Source: Paenarthrobacter sp. (GTDB lineage: Bacteria; Actinomycetota; Actinomycetes; Actinomycetales; Micrococcaceae). From it: a stretch of DNA of 64,000 bases. Under the pieces are notes generated by a model. That model did no database searches. It saw only the letters and a program-made list of their open reading frames with translations, and was not told the DNA's origin. Shown here piece after piece: positions 32,235 to 41,154 of this stretch. Position numbers and translations under genes: made by a program. The stretch is taken from the NCBI GenBank assembly GCA_031179305.1, contig JAPSHX010000013.1:1-64000 (forward strand), written 5' to 3'. Numbering within the stretch: position 1 is the stretch's first letter; each line of letters opens with the position of its first letter.

Positions 32235-32942
32235 ATGAAGATTGAGATCTGGTCAGACGTCGCGTGTCCGTGGTGCTACATCGGCAAGCGCCGTTTTGAG
32301 AGCGCCCTGGCACAGTTCCCGCACCGCGATTCGGTGGACATCGAGTGGAAGAGCTACCAGCTTGACCCCTCCATCCCGGAGCACTACGACGGCACGGAGC
32401 TGGATTACCTGAGCAAGCGCAAAGGTATGGCTCCGGAGCAGGTCAAGCAGATGTTCAGCCACGTCACGGAGACCGCCAAGGAAGAGGGCCTGGACTACCG
32501 GTTCGACCAAGTAGTGGTGGCCAACAGCTTCACCGCCCACCGCCTCATCCACCTTGCCGCCGCCCATGGACGGCAGGACGCCGCGAAGGAACGCCTGCTC
32601 AGCGATCACTTCGAGCATGGCAAGGACATCGGCAACCAGGAGTACCTCACGGAACTCGGCGCAGCACTTGATCTGCCCGCCAACGAGGTTGCCGAGCTCT
32701 TCACCTCGGACAAATACACGGATGCGGTCAACCTCGACATCAACGAGGCCCGCGCCATCGGCGTCACCGGGGTCCCGTTCTTCGTCATCGACCGCAAGTA
32801 CGGCATCTCCGGTGCCCAGCCGGTTGATCTTTTCAGCGAAGCACTGAACCAGGCATGGCAGGAAGCCAACCCGCTGATCCCCGTGGGTGCCTCCGATGCC
32901 GAGGCCTGCGGGCCGGACGGCTGCAGCATCGAACCCAAGTAA
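32235..32942 (+). CDS. DsbA family oxidoreductase (FrnE-like)
   Basis: This is a 235-residue thioredoxin-fold protein with the active site CPWC (Cys11, Cys14) in 'WSDVACPWCYIGKRRFESAL', a helical insertion, and the cis-proline segment 'GVTGVPFFVIDRKYGISGAQP'. The C-terminus adds a second Cys pair ('EACGPDGCSIE'), as in FrnE-type disulfide isomerases. No signal peptide, so it is cytosolic. Likely functions are thiol-disulfide exchange or 2-hydroxychromene isomerase-like chemistry. It starts at ATG 32235, divergent from the glycosyltransferase. Confidence 0.88.
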   Translation: MKIEIWSDVACPWCYIGKRRFESALAQFPHRDSVDIEWKSYQLDPSIPEHYDGTELDYLSKRKGMAPEQVKQMFSHVTETAKEEGLDYRFDQVVVANSFTAHRLIHLAAAHGRQDAAKERLLSDHFEHGKDIGNQEYLTELGAALDLPANEVAELFTSDKYTDAVNLDINEARAIGVTGVPFFVIDRKYGISGAQPVDLFSEALNQAWQEANPLIPVGASDAEACGPDGCSIEPK

Positions 32943-32946
32943 GTCG

Positions 32947-32986
32947 CAGATCAGGTCGTTCCCAGCGCTCAGAACGACCTGATCTG
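32947..32986. terminator. Perfect 15-bp hairpin between convergent genes
   Basis: Arms 32947-32961 and 32972-32986 are perfectly complementary (CAGATCAGGTCGTTC and its complement) around a 10-base loop. It lies just after the DsbA-like stop and before the convergent arabinofuranosidase stop, so it can serve both. There is no long T-run. Confidence 0.75.
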
Positions 32987-33006
32987 TTACTCAGTTGGGT
33001 GCGTCG

Positions 33007-34545
33007 CTAGGCTTTCACCACGTCAAGCTCGACGACGGCCCAGGACAGGGCGGGCAGCGTCAGGCGCAGCTCCGAACCAGTCGCTTTCACACCTTCCAGA
33101 GCCGTCAAGCCAACACGGCCCGGCTGGTCCTGGGTGTTGATGGTGAAGCGGTCGCCGTCCTCGGGGATTTCAAGGACCTCGGCGCGGAGCACCTGGCGGG
33201 CGTCGAAACCGCGCAGGGCCACTGCGACGTCGGCAGCTTCTTCCAAGCCGCGGTTAGCGAAGAACAGTGCTACCCGGCCCGTTTCCTCGTTCCACGTGGC
33301 GCTGACATCCACGAGGTCGGTGTCCCCGAAACGGTTGTTCGAGTACTTGTCCGAGTCCACCGAGAGCCGCAGGATCTGGCCCTTGGCGAGCTCGGCCATC
33401 CGCGCGAACGGGTGGAAGATTGTCTGCTTCCACGCCGGTCCGTTCTCTTCCGAGAGGATCGGCGCAATCACGTTGACCAGTTGGGCCTGGTTGGCGATCT
33501 TCACGCGGTCACCATGGCGGAGCAGCGAGTTCAGCAGGGTACCCACCACCACCGCATCGGTGACGTTGTACTTGTCTTCAATGACGCGCGGGTGCTCCCG
33601 CCATCCGGCCTTAATCACGTTGTGCGGCTGGTCCTCCGTGTCCAGGCCGCGCTGGTACCAGACGTTCCACTCATCGAAGGACAGGTTGATGTGCTTCTTG
33701 TGCTTGCCCTTGGCACGAACGGCATCCGCCGTGGCGATCACTGATTCGATGAAGTAATCGGTATCGACGGCGGAGGCCAGGAAGCTTCCGACGTCGCCTT
33801 CCTCCTCGAAGTAGTAGGCGTGGAGGGAAACGTAGTCCACTTCGTCGTAGGTGTGCGTCAGGACCGTCTGTTCCCAGGCGCCGAACGTGGGCATCCGCGA
33901 GTTGGAGCTGCCGCAAGCAACCAACTCAATGGAGGGGTCAACGAACCGCATGGCCTTGGCGGCTTCCTGTGCCAGCCGGCCATATTCTTCGGCGGTTTTG
34001 TGGCCGATCTGCCACGGACCATCCAGCTCGTTGCCGAGGCACCAGAGCTTGATGTTGAACGGGTCCTTGTGTCCGTTCTTGGCGCGGAGGTCGGACAGGT
34101 GGGTCCCTCCCGGGTGGTTGGCGTACTCCACGATCTCGCGTGCCGCGTCCACTCCCCTGGTTCCCAGGTTGATGGCTTCCATGATTTCCGTACCGGCCTG
34201 TTTGGACCAGTCCACGAACTCGTGCAGCCCGAAGGCGTTGCTCTCCACCGTGTGCCAGGCTCCGTCCAGCCTGCGGGGCCTGTTCTCGCGCGGGCCGATT
34301 CCGTCTTCCCAGTTGTATCCGGAAACGAAGTTGCCGCCGGGGTACCGGATGACGGTGGCGCCGAGTTCTTTGACGAGCTTCATGACGTCCTGGCGGAAGC
34401 CGTTCTCGTCAGCCTCGGGGTGCCCGGGCTCATAGATGCCGGTGTAGACACAACGGCCCATGTGCTCCACGAAGGATCCGAAGAGTCGTCGGGGTACCTC
34501 GCCAATGGTGAAGTCGCGGTCGAGGCTGATGCGTGCGCGGGACAT
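33007..34545 (-). CDS. GH51 alpha-L-arabinofuranosidase
   Basis: This 512-residue (alpha/beta)8 enzyme has a C-terminal beta domain. The acid/base Glu173 is in 'IKLWCLGNELDGPW' and the nucleophile Glu291 in 'INLSFDEWNVWYQRG', both standard for GH51; 'VIRYPGGNFVSGYNWEDGIGP' is also characteristic. No signal peptide, so it removes arabinose from imported arabino-oligosaccharides. It is downstream of the ABC permease genes and probably in the same operon, controlled by the operator at 37943. Confidence 0.93.
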   Translation of the reverse strand: MSRARISLDRDFTIGEVPRRLFGSFVEHMGRCVYTGIYEPGHPEADENGFRQDVMKLVKELGATVIRYPGGNFVSGYNWEDGIGPRENRPRRLDGAWHTVESNAFGLHEFVDWSKQAGTEIMEAINLGTRGVDAAREIVEYANHPGGTHLSDLRAKNGHKDPFNIKLWCLGNELDGPWQIGHKTAEEYGRLAQEAAKAMRFVDPSIELVACGSSNSRMPTFGAWEQTVLTHTYDEVDYVSLHAYYFEEEGDVGSFLASAVDTDYFIESVIATADAVRAKGKHKKHINLSFDEWNVWYQRGLDTEDQPHNVIKAGWREHPRVIEDKYNVTDAVVVGTLLNSLLRHGDRVKIANQAQLVNVIAPILSEENGPAWKQTIFHPFARMAELAKGQILRLSVDSDKYSNNRFGDTDLVDVSATWNEETGRVALFFANRGLEEAADVAVALRGFDARQVLRAEVLEIPEDGDRFTINTQDQPGRVGLTALEGVKATGSELRLTLPALSWAVVELDVVKA

Positions 34546-34611
34546 GTATCTCCTTGGTTGTGTTCTGAAACTGTTGTGTTCTGAATCTGGTGGTTGGCGA
34601 AAGGCTGCCGG

Positions 34612-35508
34612 TCAGGTTCCGGCGAGTCCCGTCGTCGCAACGCCCTTGATAATTTGGCGCTGGAAGAAGAGGAAAACGACGATCAGTGGAAGTGCGGCGA
34701 GCAATGCGGATGCCATGTTCTGCGCGTACTGCACGCCATAGGCGCTCTTGATGGTTTGCAGGCCGACGGGGAGGGTCAGCAGGGAGTCGTCGTTGGTGGA
34801 GATGAAGGGCCAGAGGAAGTTGTTCCACGCACCAATGAAGACAAAGATCGCGACGGCGGCCAGGATCGGCCGGGACAACGGCAGGACGATCTGCATGAAG
34901 ATTCGGAGGCGACTGGCACCGTCCATCACAGCCGCTTCTTCCAGCTCATGAGGGATTTGGTCGAAGAACTTCTTGAGGACGAACACCATGGCGGGGTGGA
35001 TGACCTGCGGCAGGATGATGGCCCAGGACGTGTCGATCATTTTCAATGCGAGCATTTGGTAGAACAGCGGAATCATCAGCACGGGTGGAGGCACGATGAT
35101 AGCCGCAATAATCACCACCATCAGGACCTTCTTGCCTTTGAACTCAATCCTGGACAGGGCGTAAGCAATGAGGGCGGAGATCACCAGGGTGATGGCTGTG
35201 ATGGCCGCCGAGGTGTAGAGGGAGTTCCACGTCCAGAGCGGGATGTTGCCGGCCTGGAACACATTGATGAAAGCATCAAAGGTAAAACCCGACGGCGGAA
35301 ACCAGCTCACTTTGGAGGCTGAGGCATCTGCTTCGGACTTGAAAGCAGTAACCGTCGCCCACGCGAAGGGAATCAGCCAGAGCACGGCGATGAAGGCGGC
35401 GACCGTCACTGCCGCGATCTTGCCCACTGTCCACTTCTTGCGCGGCTGGCGTATGACCTGGCTGGAACCTGTGGCGGGGGTTGAACGGGTAAGGGTGGAA
35501 ATGGCCAT
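34612..35508 (-). CDS. ABC sugar permease, MalG type (arabinoside operon)
   Basis: This 298-residue protein has six predicted helices, the first at 'VAAFIAVLWLIPFAWATVTAFKS'. The EAA loop is 'PHELEEAAVMDGASRLRIFMQIVLPLSRPI'. Together with the permease at 35511 it forms the pore of an importer, probably for arabino-oligosaccharides given the neighbouring GH51 gene. The operon again lacks an ATPase gene. Confidence 0.9.
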   Translation of the reverse strand: MAISTLTRSTPATGSSQVIRQPRKKWTVGKIAAVTVAAFIAVLWLIPFAWATVTAFKSEADASASKVSWFPPSGFTFDAFINVFQAGNIPLWTWNSLYTSAAITAITLVISALIAYALSRIEFKGKKVLMVVIIAAIIVPPPVLMIPLFYQMLALKMIDTSWAIILPQVIHPAMVFVLKKFFDQIPHELEEAAVMDGASRLRIFMQIVLPLSRPILAAVAIFVFIGAWNNFLWPFISTNDDSLLTLPVGLQTIKSAYGVQYAQNMASALLAALPLIVVFLFFQRQIIKGVATTGLAGT

Positions 35509-35510
35509 GG

Positions 35511-36458
35511 CTATGCGCTCCTGCGACGTGTGATGACGAACTGCAGTACCGAAACCAGCACGATCAGTCCGAAGAAGATGTAGGAGATGGCTGCCGAATA
35601 TCCCAGCCGGTATCCGGTAAACCCGGTTTCGAAGATGTACTGGACCACTGGCCGGGTAGATCCGCCCGGCCCGCCCGCGGTCATCTGGTAGATCTGGTCA
35701 AACACCTTCAAGGAGGCAAGGATCTGGAGCAACACAATCATCACGGTGGTCGGTGTCAGCTGCGGCAGTGTGATGGAGAAGAACTGCCGCCAAGCGCCGG
35801 CGCCGTCCAGGGACGCCGCCTCATAGTGCTGTACGGGAATGTTCTGCATGGCTGCCAGATACAGCAGGAAGTTGAAGCCCACTGTCCACCAAAGTGTCGC
35901 GATCACGATTGACCACATGGCCACGTTGGGGTCGTTAAGCCAACCGACTTTTGGTATTCCGAACTTTGACAGGAAATCGTTGATCAGGCCGAGTTGCGGG
36001 TTGTACATCCAGACGAAAAACAACGACACAACCGTGGAAGCCAACAGGAACGGCGCAAAGTAGGAGAGCCGCCATAGCCACTGGGCCGGAAGGCCGATGT
36101 TCAGGAGCGCCGCCATCACCAATGCAACCAGCACCAGTGGGACAGTACTGATAACTGTGAAGTACAGGGTGTTGCCAAGTGAACGCCACATGCCGGCATC
36201 GGCAAAGGCTTCGGCATAGTTGGAAAAACCGATGAGGCTATCGTTGGCGCCTGTCAGGGATTTACCCGTGAGACTCATGTAGAAGCCATACAGGATGGGC
36301 CAAATGAGGAAGACGAGGAAGAACACCAGGAAGGGGGCTGCAAATGCCCAACCGTTCAAGTTGTCCCTTCTTCTTCTGAGGGATAACCCGGCTTTGACGC
36401 CAGGACTGAGAGTTGTCCGCGGTTGGCTGATCTGCCGGGACGCTGTAGAGGAACTCAT
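35511..36458 (-). CDS. ABC sugar permease, MalF type (arabinoside operon)
   Basis: This is a 315-residue permease, with helices beginning at 'WAFAAPFLVFFLVFLIWPILYGFYMSL'. The EAA-type loop is 'VQHYEAASLDGAGAWRQFFSITLPQLTPTTVM'. The first 30 residues are polar and Ser/Arg-rich. It lies two bases from the next permease gene and 36 bases from the binding-protein gene, so these are co-transcribed. Confidence 0.9.
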   Translation of the reverse strand: MSSSTASRQISQPRTTLSPGVKAGLSLRRRRDNLNGWAFAAPFLVFFLVFLIWPILYGFYMSLTGKSLTGANDSLIGFSNYAEAFADAGMWRSLGNTLYFTVISTVPLVLVALVMAALLNIGLPAQWLWRLSYFAPFLLASTVVSLFFVWMYNPQLGLINDFLSKFGIPKVGWLNDPNVAMWSIVIATLWWTVGFNFLLYLAAMQNIPVQHYEAASLDGAGAWRQFFSITLPQLTPTTVMIVLLQILASLKVFDQIYQMTAGGPGGSTRPVVQYIFETGFTGYRLGYSAAISYIFFGLIVLVSVLQFVITRRRSA

Positions 36459-36494
36459 AAAGGACTCCTTTGTCGCTCGGTGCGCTGGTGCCGG

Positions 36495-37829
36495 TCAGAC
36501 CGGGTTGGGCCGGGATAGAAGATCGTTGGTGCGGGCCACGAAGCCATCCCACCCTGTTACTGCCTTGTCGCGTCCGAGAAGCACGTTCTGAATATGCTCG
36601 GCAAAGTAGGTCTGCCAGTCCGAACCGGAGCCGCTGAACCATGCCTCGGGATCGTAAGCGATGATGTCCGCGGCGTTGGCGTAATGGACCTGCGGCGTGA
36701 GCTCGCGGTAAGCCGGCGATTGAATGACGGGCTGGAAGGCCGGGATGTGGCCTGCCTCGGCCCATAACAGCGAGCCCTTCAATACGTCGCTGACGAATTT
36801 GTACGTATCTTTCCGTTTCTCCTCATCAACGGCGAGCTGCCGCGGAAGGACAAAGGAATGGGAATCCGCGTAGGAAGCGGGCGTGCCGTAGAGGGTAGGG
36901 ATGGTGACGGCGTCCACCGGCAAGTTGGCTTTTTTCATGGTGGGCAGTTCCCAGCCGCCGCTGAAGAGCATTCCTGCATCCCCCCGGACAAACTCTGCAA
37001 TGCCGGTATTGATGTCACCGCTCTTGGCCGCAATGGTGTCGTCGAAGAGTGAGGCCATGAACTCCAGTGACTCAATGGCAGCATCACGGTCGGCCTCCAT
37101 GGGCTTACCGGGGATCAGCACAATCTCCGCCCCGTGTTGCTTGTAGAGCGTGTAGAACAGGCGCCACATCTGCGACCCCAGATTCAGGTAACCGAAGGAC
37201 AATCCGTGTGCCTTGGTGATCTTTTGCATCTCCAGTGCCATGGCCTTGAACTCTTCGGGGGAGCTCACCTCCTGCAACCGGCCGTTGTTTTCCAAAAGCC
37301 CGGCTTTGCCGGCTACATCCGTGTTGTAGAACATGATGAACGGGTGGGAGTCCAGCGCCAGGGAGAAAACCTTCCCATCCTGCTGTCCCTTTTCCCAGAT
37401 GCGCGGGGCGAAGTTCTCCGGGGCGATGCCGTTCTCCGCCAGTAAGCCCAAGTCCCACGGTTCTATGAGGCCACCGGGGGCATATCCGGGAACCCGGCTG
37501 GCGTGCATGATGGCTACCTCTGGTGGCCGCCCGCCTGCAGATGCCATGGCGAGTTTAGTGTAGTAAGGCGGCCCCCACGCGAGCACGGTGGGATGCACCC
37601 TGAAGCCCGCATTGACTTGATTGGCGTTCGCGATCATTGCCTGCATCTTGGTGCCGTCACCTCCGGAGAGGAGATGCCAAAAGTTGATGGTCTGCCTGGA
37701 TGCGGCTCCGGCGGGTCCGCCACAACCGGTAAGGCCTGCGGTCAGAAGCCCGCCGCCAAGTAGCGCTGATCCTGTCAATAGCTGTCTCCGGGACAAGCTT
37801 TTCCCGGTTAAAGATTCAAACTGCTTCAC
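36495..37829 (-). CDS. ABC transporter solute-binding lipoprotein with Tat-type signal (arabinoside operon)
   Basis: This is a 444-residue type-1 binding protein. Its signal has the twin-arginine motif SRRQLL followed by a hydrophobic stretch and the lipobox LTGC, suggesting Tat export and lipid anchoring. Binding-protein features include 'TINFWHLLSGGDGTKMQAMI', 'GDAGMLFSGGWELPTM' and 'HSFVLPRQLAVDEEKRKDTYKFV'. It should capture arabino-oligosaccharides for the downstream permeases. The GTG start is preceded by AAAGGAG. It is the first gene after the promoter and operator at 37941-37969. Confidence 0.9.
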   Translation of the reverse strand: MKQFESLTGKSLSRRQLLTGSALLGGGLLTAGLTGCGGPAGAASRQTINFWHLLSGGDGTKMQAMIANANQVNAGFRVHPTVLAWGPPYYTKLAMASAGGRPPEVAIMHASRVPGYAPGGLIEPWDLGLLAENGIAPENFAPRIWEKGQQDGKVFSLALDSHPFIMFYNTDVAGKAGLLENNGRLQEVSSPEEFKAMALEMQKITKAHGLSFGYLNLGSQMWRLFYTLYKQHGAEIVLIPGKPMEADRDAAIESLEFMASLFDDTIAAKSGDINTGIAEFVRGDAGMLFSGGWELPTMKKANLPVDAVTIPTLYGTPASYADSHSFVLPRQLAVDEEKRKDTYKFVSDVLKGSLLWAEAGHIPAFQPVIQSPAYRELTPQVHYANAADIIAYDPEAWFSGSGSDWQTYFAEHIQNVLLGRDKAVTGWDGFVARTNDLLSRPNPV

Positions 37830-37940
37830 CCGTCACTCCTTTGGATGGGTCCGCTGAAAGGTCACTGCTTCACTGCAAAGTCCGGTTCCGGTGCATCTCC
37901 ACGCTTGGGTAAAAGGTGGCCCTGGGGTGACGCGAGTCTC

Positions 37941-37969
37941 ACATTACATCGTTGTAATAGGGAGGGCAA
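37941..37969 (-). promoter_or_regulatory. Promoter of the arabinoside ABC/GH51 operon
   Basis: On the minus strand TTGCCC (37964-37969) and TAATGT (37941-37946) are 17 bases apart. The start of transcription would be near 37934, about 105 bases before the binding-protein gene. The operator at 37943 overlaps the -10 box and spacer. Confidence 0.5.
37943..37958. promoter_or_regulatory. Palindromic LacI-type operator of the arabinoside operon
   Basis: ATTACATCGTTGTAAT has perfect six-base arms (ATTACA/TGTAAT) and a TCGT centre. It covers the -10 region of the leftward promoter. The LacI-family gene at 38033 is the nearest candidate to bind it. Confidence 0.65.
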
Positions 37970-38032
37970 GAGAAATTGTTAGCGCGCACAATCTTTATTT
38001 CCAGACCCTCGGTTAAGTCCCCGGTGCTGCTT

Positions 38033-39130
38033 TCAGCCTCTGCTGCTGTCCCGCTCCACTATGCTGTACGCGATTTCAACCAAGCGTTGTCCATGGGACC
38101 TGTCGGACATGCGTTCGATCAGGAGACGCAAGGCTTCCGTGGCAATTGCCCGCTTGTCGAAGGACACGGTGGTCAGCGAAGGTACCGCGAACCGTCCGTC
38201 TATCACGTCGTCAAAACCGGCTACCGCGATGTCATCCGGAACGCGCACGCCCCTTTTCCACAAGGTATTCAAGGCACCTATAGCCATGGAGTCGGTGAAA
38301 CAGAACAGCGCCTCGGGTACCGGGTTTGCGTCCAAATACTTGTCCAACGATTCAGCCGCTGAAGCAGGCGTCCAACGGTCGCAGGAAATCAGCAACGACT
38401 TATCCTTGGCAATTCCCAGCATCTGGAGTGCGGCCTCATAGCCGCCCGCCCGCTGGATCGCCGTGGCGGATTGCCTTCCGCGATTGACACCCAGAACCGC
38501 GATACGCCGGCGTCCGGTCCTGGCCAAAGCCAGGGTCATGTCCCGCGCCGCCGCAAAGCTGTCCACAAAAACGCGGTCGGCCAGTTGCTGCGTAACTTCG
38601 CCCAGGAGAACTACCGGTGGCAGTGCGACGCCCACCTGCACGGCACTCTCCTTGAGCACCACCGGATTGAGGATCAGTCCATCGATGAGGTTGGCCCGCG
38701 CACGCGTCATCAACTCACGCTCACGGTGCGGATCGGAGCCGGTTTCCTCGATCTGCACGCTGAAGCCTTGCTCGTGGGCGACTTCCACAATGCTTTGGGC
38801 AATCTCCGCAGAAAAGGGAGTCGCCAGATCCGGCAGCGCCAGCCCGATAACACCTGAACGACCGTTGCGCAGTCCGCGTGCCGAGAGATTGGGGACATAA
38901 TCCAGTTCCGCCATGGCCTGCTCAACCCTGAGCCGCGTAGGCCCGCTGACGGGCACGATCCCGTTCATCACGTTCGATACCGTTTTAGGCGAGACCCCTG
39001 CACGGCGCGCTACGTCCTTGACCGTTGCGCGCAAGACGCCCCCTAGCTGCTGTTGACCAGTTTTCCTTGATGCTACGCGAGTTACTGCGCTTGGACGCAG
39101 TGCACTGTCGCCCATAGCAAGCGGGCCCAC
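38033..39130 (-). CDS. LacI family transcriptional regulator
   Basis: This repressor of about 355 residues has helix-turn-helix and hinge 'ATVKDVARRAGVSPKTVSNVMNGIVPVSGPTRLRVEQAMAELDYVPNLSARGL' and an effector domain with 'GVIGLALPDLATPFSAEIAQSIVEVAHEQGF' and 'PEALFCFTDSMAIGALNTLWKRG'. The N-terminus is uncertain: starts at 39130 or 39115, or near the 'LRATVKDV' segment, are possible. It may belong with the isomerase/oxidoreductase pair upstream, or control the arabinoside operon downstream through the operator at 37943. Confidence 0.9.
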   Translation of the reverse strand: MGPLAMGDSALRPSAVTRVASRKTGQQQLGGVLRATVKDVARRAGVSPKTVSNVMNGIVPVSGPTRLRVEQAMAELDYVPNLSARGLRNGRSGVIGLALPDLATPFSAEIAQSIVEVAHEQGFSVQIEETGSDPHRERELMTRARANLIDGLILNPVVLKESAVQVGVALPPVVLLGEVTQQLADRVFVDSFAAARDMTLALARTGRRRIAVLGVNRGRQSATAIQRAGGYEAALQMLGIAKDKSLLISCDRWTPASAAESLDKYLDANPVPEALFCFTDSMAIGALNTLWKRGVRVPDDIAVAGFDDVIDGRFAVPSLTTVSFDKRAIATEALRLLIERMSDRSHGQRLVEIAYSIVERDSSRG

Positions 39131-39139
39131 CGCTCGTAG

Positions 39140-39931
39140 CTAGCCTTCAAAGGCCGCACGGAAAGCCGCCAGCGCGGTGTCCCCTGCTTCCAGGCCGGCT
39201 CCTCCGGCGGCCTGCGCCTCGAGACCGACCACGCCGTTATATCCGGCGTCCTCAAGAGCCGTCGCGATGACACGGTAGTTGATTTCCCCGGTGCCGGGTT
39301 CGCAACGGCCGGGGACGTCTGCCACTTGTATCTCTCCTACCCAAGGCAAGGCCGCCCGGATAAGTTCGATCAGGTTGCCCTCCCCGATTTGGGCGTGATA
39401 CAGGTCCAGCATCATCCTGACGTTGGGGTGGTTAACCGACGAGACCAGCGCCAAAGTGTCCTTCGCACGTGCCAAAGGTATGCCGGGGTGGTCCAGCACA
39501 GTGTTCAGGTTCTCCAAGGCGAAGACCACTCCATGCTTCCCGCCCAATGCCGCCAGCCGTTCGAGCGTACGCCTACCGGTCAGCCACATCTCGCCGGTAG
39601 ATCGGTGAACGGGGCGGACGGCCCGGCCGCCTTCCCCGAGCTCAGCAGGGTGGACAACCATACGCTCGATACCAAGTTCAAGCGCGACAGGAATCAGTTT
39701 CTCCGCTGATACCAATACCTCGTCGGCACTGGCGGGATCAGTGAGGCTACCCCCAAAATAGCCGCTCATCGACGAGAACCGGGCTCCTGTTGCTGCCAGG
39801 GCCGCAATGTCCCGGCCCCGGGTGTCCCACAACTCCACCTCAAAGCCTTGCTCATGGATCCTCTTCACACGCTCCGTCAAGGGCAATTCGCCGTAGAGCA
39901 TTTCAGCACAGGCAGCCAAGCGGAAGCTCAT
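39140..39931 (-). CDS. Hydroxypyruvate isomerase-like sugar isomerase (TIM barrel)
   Basis: This is a 263-residue barrel of the xylose isomerase-like superfamily. The segments 'VVFALENLNTVLDHPGIPL', 'VRMMLDLYHAQIGEGNLIELI', 'GEIQVADVPGRCEPGTGEINY' and 'VVGLEAQAAGG' closely resemble hydroxypyruvate isomerase (Hyi/OtnI) proteins. It overlaps the upstream Gfo/Idh/MocA gene by four bases, so the two act in one pathway, perhaps on an inositol, tetronate or uncommon sugar acid. The true substrate is unknown. Confidence 0.85.
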   Translation of the reverse strand: MSFRLAACAEMLYGELPLTERVKRIHEQGFEVELWDTRGRDIAALAATGARFSSMSGYFGGSLTDPASADEVLVSAEKLIPVALELGIERMVVHPAELGEGGRAVRPVHRSTGEMWLTGRRTLERLAALGGKHGVVFALENLNTVLDHPGIPLARAKDTLALVSSVNHPNVRMMLDLYHAQIGEGNLIELIRAALPWVGEIQVADVPGRCEPGTGEINYRVIATALEDAGYNGVVGLEAQAAGGAGLEAGDTALAAFRAAFEG

Positions 39932-41049
39932 GCTTCATCACCTACGGTGTGCAATGCGGGCTCGGCTGGTCGCAGCACGGCAATGGTTGCCACATCAACC
40001 GGCAGCCCGGTTTGAACTGACTGGGAGGCGGCAAGGGCCACGGCCAGGGCGTTCCGTGCGTCGGTTCCGCCGGCAGCCAAGGCCGCGGGGGCTTGGATGC
40101 CATCGCGGTCAGCCTTCACGCAGTCCACAAAGTGGGCGAGTTCCGCCGTATACGCGTCGTGAAAGAGGTCAACGTTAAGGCGGACGGTGGCCGCACTGAT
40201 GCCGGCGGCGGTGTAGCTCATGGCCGTACTGGCCTGCGGGCCTCCCGCTGTCACCATTCCCGCAGAGCCAAAAACTTCTCCCCGCACGTCATAGCCGTAG
40301 AGTGCGTTGAAATTTGCCTCAGCTACAGCAATGGCTCCGTTGCTGTAGGTCACAGTGACCACAGCGGTATCCAACAGCCCACCCGCTTTTGCTTCAGGAG
40401 CGACCAACGCGTCAGCCACAGCATGAACGCGAAGAGGGACAGCTCCCGGGTTCAGCCAGTTCAACGTGTCGAAGTCGTGAATGAGGGTCTCCAGGAAGAT
40501 GGTGCCCGGCGGAATCCGCTCCGGGTTGGCGATCCCGTCCAGGTTGCCGGGATCGCGGGTCAAGGATCGCAGCAACTGCGGCGTTCCTATGGCACCGTCA
40601 TCAATGAGCCTGCGGGCGGCGGCGAAGTCACTTGAGTAGCGTCGATTGAAACCGAACTGGACGATCACACCTGCGGCCGCTGCTGCGTCAAGGGCCCCAT
40701 CAAGTTCTTCCACGGTACGGCCGCCCGGCTTCTCGCAGAAAGAGGGCTTACCCGCCTGCGCTGCCGCGGCGATCAGCCCGGAATGAAAGCGCGCCGGCGC
40801 AGCTACAAGAACAGCATCCACATCAGGATCGTTCAGCACATCTGCCGGGTCACTACTGATCTTCGCAACGCCGAGGCGGCCGGCAAGTGCCTCGACGGCG
40901 GACAGGGCAGGATCCGCGATTGCCTCAAGCCGTGCATTGGGGATGCGGTGCGCGACTGACTCAGCGTGGAAACTTCCGATCCATCCCGCTCCGATCAGTC
41001 CGATACGAACCGGCCGGTCTTCACTGACCGGATGCTGAAGGTAACCCAT
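39928..41049 (-). CDS. Gfo/Idh/MocA family oxidoreductase (inositol 2-dehydrogenase-like)
   Basis: This 373-residue dehydrogenase has a nucleotide site 'RIGLIGAGWIGSFHAESVAHRIPNARLEAIADP', EKP motif 'PSFCEKPGGRTVEELD', and 'FGFNRRYSSDFAAARRLIDDGAIG' followed by 'TIFLETLIHDFDTLNWL', the pattern of myo-inositol 2-dehydrogenase-like members. The ATG at 41049 has an AGGAG ribosome site. It is divergent from the LacI gene at 41155, and operator-like boxes lie between them, so that LacI protein is its likely regulator. Confidence 0.88.
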   Translation of the reverse strand: MGYLQHPVSEDRPVRIGLIGAGWIGSFHAESVAHRIPNARLEAIADPALSAVEALAGRLGVAKISSDPADVLNDPDVDAVLVAAPARFHSGLIAAAAQAGKPSFCEKPGGRTVEELDGALDAAAAAGVIVQFGFNRRYSSDFAAARRLIDDGAIGTPQLLRSLTRDPGNLDGIANPERIPPGTIFLETLIHDFDTLNWLNPGAVPLRVHAVADALVAPEAKAGGLLDTAVVTVTYSNGAIAVAEANFNALYGYDVRGEVFGSAGMVTAGGPQASTAMSYTAAGISAATVRLNVDLFHDAYTAELAHFVDCVKADRDGIQAPAALAAGGTDARNALAVALAASQSVQTGLPVDVATIAVLRPAEPALHTVGDEA

Positions 41050-41069
41050 GGTAGCTCCTGAATAGTCTT

Positions 41070-41083
41070 CTAGATCGTTCTAG
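41070..41083. promoter_or_regulatory. LacI-type operator, copy 1 (near the Gfo/Idh/MocA gene)
   Basis: CTAGATCGTTCTAG is a near-perfect palindrome centred on CG, 21 bases upstream of the leftward Gfo/Idh/MocA start. The same core recurs at 41117-41130. Confidence 0.7.
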
Positions 41084-41116
41084 TCGAACCATCCTGACAT
41101 GCCGTTCGCGCTACGT

Positions 41117-41130
41117 CTAGATCGTTCTAT
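41117..41130. promoter_or_regulatory. LacI-type operator, copy 2 (near the LacI gene)
   Basis: CTAGATCGTTCTAT matches copy 1 in 13 of 14 bases and lies 24 bases before the rightward LacI gene, overlapping a possible -10 box TATAGA (41128-41133). Centres of the two copies are 47 bases apart, which would allow one repressor to control both directions. Confidence 0.7.
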
Positions 41131-41154
41131 AGACTGTTTCACCCAGGAGGAAAT

